Positions 52,512 through 60,600 of a DNA stretch of 64,000 nucleotides are shown here, piece after piece. A model generated the notes under the pieces. It was not told the origin of the DNA. It saw only the letters and a list, made by a program, of their open reading frames with translations, and ran no database searches. This stretch comes from Pseudobutyrivibrio xylanivorans DSM 14809 (lineage in GTDB: Bacteria > Bacillota > Clostridia > Lachnospirales > Lachnospiraceae): NCBI RefSeq assembly GCF_900141825.1, contig NZ_FQYQ01000002.1:1-64000 (forward strand), written 5' to 3'. The translations under genes and the position numbers were made by a program. Numbering within the stretch: position 1 is the stretch's first letter; each line of letters opens with the position of its first letter.

Positions 52512-53313
52512 TGATGAAAAAATCATAGTTGAGGGAATGGAAGACACCCTGAGAGAAATAGTGGGGGACAGTGCAGCTATTTACACTGCTTCTGATCCAT
52601 TTGAAGCCATTGAAATGATGAAGCTTCATCAGGTAGATATGGTGTTTTCAGATGTGGATATGCCAGGAATGAATGGTCTGAAGCTGGCGCAGTCTCTTTC
52701 CGAAGTAAATCCTGATGTGGATATAGTCTTTTGTACAGGCTATGCTCACTATAGCCTGGATGCCTGGAAGACCACAGCGAAAGCCTTTATACTTAAGCCA
52801 GTATCCAAAGAGGATATGAAGGCAGCAATCGACAGGCTAACCGCCAGCCGAAAACCGGCAGGAGTATCTGAGACTGCTGATAAAGCAGATGGGAAAGAGC
52901 TGGAGGTCATCTGTTTTGGAAACTTTGAGATTTTTCATAAGGGCGCTCCAGTTCATTTCGCCAGAAAGAAATCAAAGGAAATGGTGGCATACCTTATAGA
53001 TCGAAAAGGTGCGATGGTTTCCACCGGAGAGCTTAGAAGTGCTCTCTGGGAGGAGGAAGAGGACAACGAAGAGAAGAAGGGCTATATAAGGGTGCTTGCC
53101 AACGATATTAGAAAGAGCATGGAGGATATTGGTATTTCAAATTTCCTTCGTAACGATATGGATTGCTACAGTGTAGATATAAAGTCCATGTCCTGTGATT
53201 ACTTAAAATTTCTTGAGGGAGACGAAAAGGCAAAGAAATCTTTCGCAGATGAATACATGATGCAGTATCCATGGGCAGAGAATACACTAGGTACTCTGCT
53301 TGATATGCTGTGA
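52492..53313 (+). CDS. Response regulator with SARP/BTAD-like DNA-binding output
   Basis: 273 residues from the ATG at 52492, overlapping the kinase end by 20 nt. Receiver residues: D7/D8 in VDDEK, phospho-acceptor D54 in FSDVDMPG, Lys in FILKPV. The output region from about 137 (LEVICFGNFEIFHKGAPVHF...KSKEMVAYLIDRKGAMVSTGELRSALW) is a winged-helix of the SARP/OmpR type as found in BTAD-family regulators, rather than the LytTR usual for LytS partners. It is the natural candidate to bind the four TGTAAC direct-repeat operators in this locus. The first of these after it begins at its own stop codon. Confidence 0.85.
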   Translation: MKYLIVDDEKIIVEGMEDTLREIVGDSAAIYTASDPFEAIEMMKLHQVDMVFSDVDMPGMNGLKLAQSLSEVNPDVDIVFCTGYAHYSLDAWKTTAKAFILKPVSKEDMKAAIDRLTASRKPAGVSETADKADGKELEVICFGNFEIFHKGAPVHFARKKSKEMVAYLIDRKGAMVSTGELRSALWEEEEDNEEKKGYIRVLANDIRKSMEDIGISNFLRNDMDCYSVDIKSMSCDYLKFLEGDEKAKKSFADEYMMQYPWAENTLGTLLDML

Positions 53314-53347
53314 TGTAACGAGTTTGTAACACCCTATAGACTACAAT
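53314..53347 (+). promoter_or_regulatory. Pilus-locus promoter/operator copy 3
   Basis: TGTAAC (53314-53319), 5 nt, TGTAAC (53325-53330), 11 nt, TACAAT (53342-53347). It begins directly after the response-regulator stop and serves the gene at 53383, with a leader of about 30 nt. Confidence 0.82.
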
Positions 53348-53382
53348 TCATGTAACATGGAAATAGTCTATGGGGATTTTTT

Positions 53383-55488
53383 ATGGCTAAAAACAAAATG
53401 GTTCGAAGGGGCGGAATGATTTCCTTCGAAAAAGATGAAAAAAAGTCCATAATTATAGCCCTCGTGGTAAGTGCAGTTGTAGTTTTGGCTGTAGTTTTAG
53501 CGATTATTGCAATCAGACACAAAGGCTTGGGAGTACCAGTTGGTGCTACCGAGGAAGTAGTTGATACATACACTGTTACAGATAGTTACACAGAGGATGG
53601 CAGTATTATTGTAACCAATCAGGCTGAGCTTGAGGAAAAGCTCTCAGCCTCTACTCAGGATGCAACAATCGGCTCTATTACAATTCAGTCTGAAGAGGAG
53701 CAGTCTTTGGAAATTCCTGCTGGAGATTACAGTCAGTTGGCGTTAAATGTGGATGCTCCATACACTGAAGTGTCTAACTATGCCAATTTTAATACTATTA
53801 ATATTACCCAGATTTCAGCTAACACTTGGGTTGAACATGCAAGCGGTAACAATATTATTCTTCAGGCAAACACCAGCCATATAATTGTCGAAGCTGATGG
53901 TATGGTTGAAAGCATATCTAATATTTCCTATGGCTCAACTTTGGCTGTAGAAATATATGGAACTGTAAAAGAGCTTTCACTTGAGGCAGAAGAGTCCATA
54001 TCCTCTGTAAGTATAGATGGACAATTGGAAAATCTCGATATTTTTAGCAAGACAAATCTTGCTCTTTCAGGTGCAGGAGCAGAGAAAATTTCTGTAAGAG
54101 TTCAGAGTGGGGCAGATGGGTCAATCGTAAAGACATCTGTACCTGTAGATTTGACTTCAAGCGGAACAGTAGATTTATTTATGTTAGAAGGCGCTGAGAA
54201 TTCTCAGGTGACTCTTACCAGTAATGATGTATTAACTAATTTTTATAACAACACAAGTAGTGAAATCAGTATTGTTGATGCAGATAGCAATTCAGTAAGT
54301 ATTCCATCAGGTGAGACACAGTCTTTTGGTGAGATAAAGGAGCCTGAGCCAGAACCAGCTTCAGAGAACTCAGGTAGCGGCTCCGCTGTTTCATCTGGTT
54401 CGTCAGGTTCATCTGGTTCATCAGGTTCTGGTCGAAAATCTTCTGGTTCTTCACAGCAGACTACAGAACAACAAAGTACACAGACTACACCAGTACCAAC
54501 ACCGACGCCAACGCCGACAGCAACGCCAACACCAACGCCGACAGCAAAGCCAACACCAACACCAAAGTCTACACCAACGCCAACGCCAACACCAACACCA
54601 ACACCAACGCCAACACCAACGCCGACACCAACGCCGACACCAACACCAACACCTACACCAACACCGGCGACAGTGTTTGAAAATATTTCAAATAAGATTA
54701 ATGAGATTACAGATTCTCTTAAGGGTCTTACACAGCCGAAAGAAGAATATGCAAATCAGACTGGAGAAGATCCTGATAATATGACAGAACAGGAAGAGGA
54801 TATGCTGGAAAAGATTAGGGAAGCAGCTATGAATGCGATACTTTCTTTGCCTCTTCCAAGTGAAGAATATAAAAACAATGCTACTGACTACGGTTATGTT
54901 GCATATAGAATATCAAACAACGATATCATTTATTCTCGCTATGATTCGTTAAATGATAAGAATGATGAGTATATTTTGATCCATAATGCAGCCGCCAGTG
55001 GAAAATCCTATTTAGTGCAGTTGTACTATTACTATTTCATAAACGTGGATGATGGAATAGAAAGCAGACTGGAATGGAATGAGATGGGGACTTCCAAGTC
55101 AGTTGTATTAAATCCTGGAGAAAGCTGGATGTTTTATAGAGAAAAACCAGTTAATCCAGACATCGCTAAATACACCATTGAAATAGTAGCTACGAACAGT
55201 GGTGAAGCTGAGATATTAGAAGAAGATCCAAGGGTAGATATTCCGATGGGACTTGATTGGGAGCCGGAATACTCTTCGACAAACAGTGCTTTACAGGCAG
55301 TATTCTTAGATGGAAGCAGAGTAGTGGGTACAACAATTTATTATTTAAGCGATGGCGATGTTTATACAGATATGATTGTGGATAGTGATCGAGCAGTACA
55401 TGTAAATAATATAGAAGAGGAGACATATATTCAGTTTAGATTACCAATAGGTAACAGTAACGTTAAATGGTTATTCTTTGCTCAGTGA
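53383..55488 (+). CDS. Membrane-anchored surface protein with Pro-Thr wall-spanning linker
   Basis: 701 residues. Short cytoplasmic N-terminus, one membrane helix (about 23-45, uncleaved), then repetitive beta-strand-rich sequence (about 75-320, many short I-x-I-x and SI-x-VSIDG-like strands suggesting a beta-helix). A Ser/Gly stretch follows, then about 60 residues of Pro-Thr dipeptides (nt 54490-54668), ending in a C-terminal folded domain of about 260 residues. The Pro-Thr arm probably crosses the peptidoglycan. It has no sorting signal, unlike its neighbours, so it is anchored from the N-terminus. Function unknown; it is co-transcribed with the LPATG protein 12 nt downstream and may be a pilus base or assembly factor. 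Confidence 0.75.
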   Translation: MAKNKMVRRGGMISFEKDEKKSIIIALVVSAVVVLAVVLAIIAIRHKGLGVPVGATEEVVDTYTVTDSYTEDGSIIVTNQAELEEKLSASTQDATIGSITIQSEEEQSLEIPAGDYSQLALNVDAPYTEVSNYANFNTINITQISANTWVEHASGNNIILQANTSHIIVEADGMVESISNISYGSTLAVEIYGTVKELSLEAEESISSVSIDGQLENLDIFSKTNLALSGAGAEKISVRVQSGADGSIVKTSVPVDLTSSGTVDLFMLEGAENSQVTLTSNDVLTNFYNNTSSEISIVDADSNSVSIPSGETQSFGEIKEPEPEPASENSGSGSAVSSGSSGSSGSSGSGRKSSGSSQQTTEQQSTQTTPVPTPTPTPTATPTPTPTAKPTPTPKSTPTPTPTPTPTPTPTPTPTPTPTPTPTPTPTPATVFENISNKINEITDSLKGLTQPKEEYANQTGEDPDNMTEQEEDMLEKIREAAMNAILSLPLPSEEYKNNATDYGYVAYRISNNDIIYSRYDSLNDKNDEYILIHNAAASGKSYLVQLYYYYFINVDDGIESRLEWNEMGTSKSVVLNPGESWMFYREKPVNPDIAKYTIEIVATNSGEAEILEEDPRVDIPMGLDWEPEYSSTNSALQAVFLDGSRVVGTTIYYLSDGDVYTDMIVDSDRAVHVNNIEEETYIQFRLPIGNSNVKWLFFAQ
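54490..54668 (+). repeat. Tandem ACCAACNCC-type repeats encoding Pro-Thr
   Basis: Six-base units of the form CCNACN repeat about 30 times, encoding alternating Pro and Thr with two short interruptions (Thr-Ala and Ala-Lys). Such repeats change length easily by slippage in steps of two residues, so linker length may vary between strains without shifting the frame. Confidence 0.9.
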
Positions 55489-55500
55489 GGTAGCTAAAGG

Positions 55501-57474
55501 ATGAAAAAAAGGATGAAGGCATTGCTGGTGGTTTTTACAATAATACTTTCAATGCTTAGGGGGACAACTTCATATGCTGCAGCCACATCAAGCATAATCT
55601 TTCAAGGACTGGAGGTAAAAGATGTGGTGGAGATTTATCGTATCTGTAATTACGATGAATCATCTGCCAGCTATTCCTGGGCTTTTGCAGTAACTTCATG
55701 GATGTCTGAAAAAAGAACGGGACAATTCTATGCAGATTTAAGTCCGGCAGGGCTTTCAAAAATGAAGCCGAAGGCTGCAAAGGAGTTCTGTGAATTGCTC
55801 TTGGATGGACTGAGAAACACTTCTACAGGAGTAGCTAATTTACAGGGCGAGTCCTTTACCTATGAGGTGGGTGGTGGAAATACAGTTGAGATAGAAGCAG
55901 GATATTATATCGTCCTGCCTAAGGGCCATAGCCGAGTATACGACTTGGAATGGTTTGTATTACCACCGGGTTCTGAAAAAACAATTACCTATACAGAGGA
56001 TAATTACAGTGTTCCATCCATGACTACTTCAATCGCAAATGATACTAGCGATAGAGGAATGGTTCAGGAGACGGTTCCACTGACAGAGCTGGATGATCAG
56101 GTTACTGTAACATCAAATATTACAATGCCATCCTATAACAGTATGTATTCAGATGGTAAAAGAGTACTTACAGTGTCATTTGTTATACCTTATGGAATGG
56201 AGTATATAGCTGACAGTTTGAAGCTTACTACAACAGAAGAGGGGCAGGAAACAGAACTTCCAGAAGCTGCTTACACGGTAATGAATTACAGTAATGCCCA
56301 GTTCTATAAGGATTATAGTGACAAATTTGTTTTCTTTGGTTCTCAGGATTATTTTTACGAGATAGATGGAAATCATTTGGCGGGACCAGACGGCACACCT
56401 GAGCTTGCATTAACAGCTTTTAATGAAGCTTATGGTACTCAGTACAGTATTGAGGAGAAAGGCTTAAAGACTGTAGGTGTGGGAGGAAACACATCAACTC
56501 AGGAGATAAGAGAAGCTCAGGCTGCGGAGACAGGTGAGCCAGTTGAAGCATTGGAAGAAACAGAAAATGAGGATGGCAGCGAAGAAGTCTCAGATGAGTC
56601 AGAGAATTTAGATGACGAACAGACTGATCCAGAAGGAGTGACTGTAGAGACAGAGTCTATAGGTGATACATCTGTGGATACCTCTAATCTTGTATATAAG
56701 ACAGGTGGAGTATCCCTTGTGATTGTTTCACTTGATACATCAGTAGAGATTGGTACCTTAAATGCGAAAATCAGTGCCAAGAAGAATCAGTACAGCACAC
56801 CTGATGGATGGTATGACATTTACACATGTCTAAGCTATTCAGTCAGCCCACTTGATAAGAATCTCAGAGCTGTGATTAAGGAGTCTGCACGAGCGGCAGC
56901 CTATGGAATCAGACTCACAGCCTGCATGGGATATGCAGATTCATATCAGAAGACTGGCGATGAGATTTTAGCAACAGCTCCTAGAATGCTTGACGACAAA
57001 TTTACTCTTTATAAAAAGACTAACACCTATTCAGGTGACATTAATGAAGCTGTTACGCAGGTTGCAACAGAGAATAAGGATAAAGTTCAGCTGGTCTATG
57101 ATTCGGCTTTGAATGTAACTAATGAATATACAGAATATGCACTGCTTAGTTTGAACGACGAAGCGCAGATAGCTATTGGTGGCATTATCACCGGAGAATA
57201 TCTGATAATGCAGACAGACCATGTTCCAGGATTCGCCCTTTCAGAGTATTCCTACATAATAGAGTCGGATGACTGGCAGGATGAGGAATATATGGAAGGA
57301 AATTGCGTATTTGATCTGGTCTGGTTGGATTACAAGACGGTTTATCTTCCTGCCACTGGTGACAGTGGGCAAGAAACAGGACGTGCAGCAGGAATTCTGA
57401 TTATGCTGTTTGCAGCAGCGGCCATAGTACAGGTGGCTAGAAAGCAAAGAAATCTTGTGATTTTTCGCCGATAA
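55501..57474 (+). CDS. LPATG-anchored pilin-like protein
   Basis: 657 residues. Signal peptide ends TSYA (about 26). The N-terminal module (VVEIYRICNYDESSASYSWAFAVTSWM) is homologous to that of the other pilins here. A highly acidic stretch lies near 345-395, and the C-terminus is VYLPATGDSG, a membrane helix and RKQRNLVIFRR. Unlike the others it has LPATG rather than LPSTGG, no recognisable xLK-KKING pilin-lysine segment and no clear E-box, which suits a minor terminal or basal subunit. It shares an operon with the Pro-Thr-linker protein (12 nt gap, AAAGG before the ATG). Confidence 0.85.
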   Translation: MKKRMKALLVVFTIILSMLRGTTSYAAATSSIIFQGLEVKDVVEIYRICNYDESSASYSWAFAVTSWMSEKRTGQFYADLSPAGLSKMKPKAAKEFCELLLDGLRNTSTGVANLQGESFTYEVGGGNTVEIEAGYYIVLPKGHSRVYDLEWFVLPPGSEKTITYTEDNYSVPSMTTSIANDTSDRGMVQETVPLTELDDQVTVTSNITMPSYNSMYSDGKRVLTVSFVIPYGMEYIADSLKLTTTEEGQETELPEAAYTVMNYSNAQFYKDYSDKFVFFGSQDYFYEIDGNHLAGPDGTPELALTAFNEAYGTQYSIEEKGLKTVGVGGNTSTQEIREAQAAETGEPVEALEETENEDGSEEVSDESENLDDEQTDPEGVTVETESIGDTSVDTSNLVYKTGGVSLVIVSLDTSVEIGTLNAKISAKKNQYSTPDGWYDIYTCLSYSVSPLDKNLRAVIKESARAAAYGIRLTACMGYADSYQKTGDEILATAPRMLDDKFTLYKKTNTYSGDINEAVTQVATENKDKVQLVYDSALNVTNEYTEYALLSLNDEAQIAIGGIITGEYLIMQTDHVPGFALSEYSYIIESDDWQDEEYMEGNCVFDLVWLDYKTVYLPATGDSGQETGRAAGILIMLFAAAAIVQVARKQRNLVIFRR

Positions 57475-57512
57475 CAGGGTGTTACAAAAATAAATATAAA
57501 AAAGATTTTCTT

Positions 57513-57546
57513 TGTAACTAGTTTGTAACTAGTAACGGTTTATTAT
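57513..57546 (+). promoter_or_regulatory. Pilus-locus promoter/operator copy 4
   Basis: TGTAAC (57513-57518), 5 nt, TGTAAC (57524-57529), 11 nt, TATTAT (57541-57546). A partial third repeat AGTAAC follows at 57531-57536. It serves the twin pilin gene at 57605. Confidence 0.8.
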
Positions 57547-57604
57547 ATGGCATATAGAAGAGAATTCTATGCGATATACTACGTCAGATAAGGAGGAAAA
57601 AATC

Positions 57605-60600
57605 ATGAAAGGAAAAGGAAAGCGATTAGCCGCATTACTAACACTTATAGTTCTTACTTTCAGTTCAGTATTGGTTGTTAGCGCTGAAAGCAGCAATACA
57701 AAACTGATTCAGAGAAGTACTAGTGTAAGCAATCAGGAATTCGATCATACTGAGGTTTCTGTTGCTGAGAATACACCAGATAGAACTGGATTTACTCTCA
57801 ATGTAAAGAGAGCAGATGACAGCTTTACTCTGTATAATCTGGTGAATATCGTTGCTTCAACACCTGATGAGGCAAGCGGAATTACATCCATTGACGTTCA
57901 GTGGATTACTCCAGTTGCAGAATTCATCCGTACACATGAGCAGTTTTCTGGTGATGCAGATTACGCTTCTCCTATAGCACTAGGGTCTTATACAATAGAC
58001 CAGTCCCTTTCAGGCGAAGCTAAGGAAAATGCAGAGAAGGCAGCCAAGGCAGCAAAGGAAAAGAAGCTTATTGCTCTTATCAATGCTATGAAGTCAGATT
58101 ATGAAATCGTAGTTGATAAGAATGCTACAGCTCTTGGTCAGATGACAGCTGTTGCTCACGTTGATGGTTCAGCAGTGGAGTCTACAATTGCTAGTAACCC
58201 ATCTGCTAATCTCAATGATACACCTGGCTCAGAAGTAGTAATCGGACTTTCTGGAGCAGCTTATGAAATCAGCAAGTTAAAGTTTGGTTTGTATTTTGTA
58301 GATGCTTCAAACCCAGCCAGAGCTTCAGGTGGTGGATATCAGCCTGTAGTAGTAGAGCTTATCCCAGAACAGACAGGTCCTTCAGGTCATTGGTATATCG
58401 ATAATCATAAAACAGCAACACTTAAGAATGAATCAATCAATATCGGAAAGAAGATTAATGGATCTGATAGCGATATTATCAGAGAAGGTGAGATTGTTAC
58501 ATTTAACGTAGATATTGACATTCCTCTTTATACAAAGACTGGCAATACATTTGATTTCACAAAGTTCTGCGCATTTGATGATATGTCACAGGGCTTCACT
58601 CTTATAGCAACATCAGCTACACTTACATATTTTGATGCTCAGGGAAGAGAGTACCATCCGGTGGCAGCACTTGTAGGTGATAACTATGGAAATAAGACCG
58701 CACGCGACACAAACGGAACTTATGAAGCAAAGCTTATTGGATACAGCTACCCTGTATATTATAGTGGTGAAGAGAATCAGAAGGCATATTTCTATGTAAC
58801 AGAAGATTCTCCAACAGCAATTACTGTATGGGTTAACAATGGTGGTAAGCTTAATTCCATTCCATTTACAAAGAGTAGATCTAATGGAAAATATACATTT
58901 AACACTAATGATTTAATAGCTATTAACAACCAGCTTGGATCAGACAATCAGATTCCAAGTGCATATATTACTTCATCAAATGCACCAAAGTTTACTCTTT
59001 CTGATACAACAAAGTCTCTTATCGCTGTAGAGTTCAATTATGAGACTCTTATGAATGAAGAGACATATGTACATATGGTTGATTCAGCCAGCTATATTCA
59101 GGATGAGGAATTTACATACCCTAATAAGGTAACTGTAAAATATGATGCTTTAGTAAATGATTCAGCATACTTAGGTAATAACGACAATACAAATACAGTA
59201 ACAGCTTATTACATTGAGGATACATCAGGAACAACTGGTGAGGTTTCAGATGAGGTAGTTGCCTGGACATACGGTGCAAACATCGTAAAGGTAGACGGTG
59301 AAGCTTATTCAGATTTTGAGAAGCTTTCAGATGAGCAAAAGGCAGCTCAGATTGCAGAAGGTAAAGCACCTTATTTGGAGGGCGCAGTATTTGATATCTA
59401 TAGATTAGATACAACATACTGTGGTGGCGCTGCAAATGCTGATAAGAATACAGCTCCAGTAGAAAGAGCATACAATACATTCGCTTTCTATGATGATTCA
59501 ACATATCCTGTTACATCAGTTGATAGCGCTAATGTCACAACAAGATACACAGAGTCATTTAGACAATATGCAGAAGTATTACAGAAGGCTATGAAGTATG
59601 AGATGACTCAGAAAATGGCCCTTACAGATGCAACAGTTATAGGCGGTGCAATCCAATCTGCAATTGGACAGATGACAGCATATACTACAGCTGACCAGTT
59701 TACAAATAAGTATAATTTTGCAAATGCTTATGAAAACGTAGAAACAATCAAGAGATTACATGACGAATTTAGTGGAAATATTCTTCTTGACTACATGATT
59801 CCAAAGGCACAGACACTTGACAATGGAAAGAAATGGGATGTAGCAGAAGATTTCGAAAGTGGATTCGTAGTATTTGTACCTAGATGGGTAGAAGCAAATG
59901 AATGTGCTATTCATTCAGGAGCACATTGGCACTTGGATGCATACTCATTATTCTGGGCAGATACAACATCAGTTGCTGATGGTGATGGTGTCCTCTTAAC
60001 AGGATTTGATCCAAATCAGTATCTCATGATTGAGAAGACTGCACCAGCAGGTGGATATAACAAGTTAAGTACAGCAATTTACTTTGAGGTAAATCAGATT
60101 TCTGACGAGCTCTATACAGAAAGAGGTAATTCTTACGCTAGCTTCCTTTCAGATGAGTATGAGAACGCAGTTGGAGAAAAGATAGTTGATGATAACTTAG
60201 ATGGTATTTATCACTTTATTATCAAGAACTACAGTGGACTTACACTTCCAAGTACTGGTGGTATGGGTACATTATTATTCACATTGATAGGTTTGATTAT
60301 TATGGGTGGAGCAATTGTATTTGTAATTGCAAGAAGAAAGAAGTTAGCTAGAAATGCAGCGTCATTTATGGCAATAGCTTTGATGATTTTATCACTCCTT
60401 GTTCCTTCAATGAATGCAAATGCAGCTACAACAATCAGCCTTGGAAACAGTGAGGGAATTAGCACAGGTGCACAGAAAGCTACACCTAATGGAACAGCAG
60501 AATTTATTATTCATCTTAGAGATGCACATGACACACTTTCAGTATATCGAATTGCATCTGTAAGTTATGATGATACAACAATGACCTGGAGTGATTTGGA

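Noticed and set aside
54490-54668. CRISPR-like array
   Set aside because: The repeats are 6-base coding units for Pro-Thr in frame within a surface protein, with no spacers.
60361-60390. Separate start codon for the second pilin inside the twin gene
   Set aside because: The internal ATG near 60367 has no ribosome binding site upstream and there is no stop codon before it, so a continuous polyprotein is the simpler reading.
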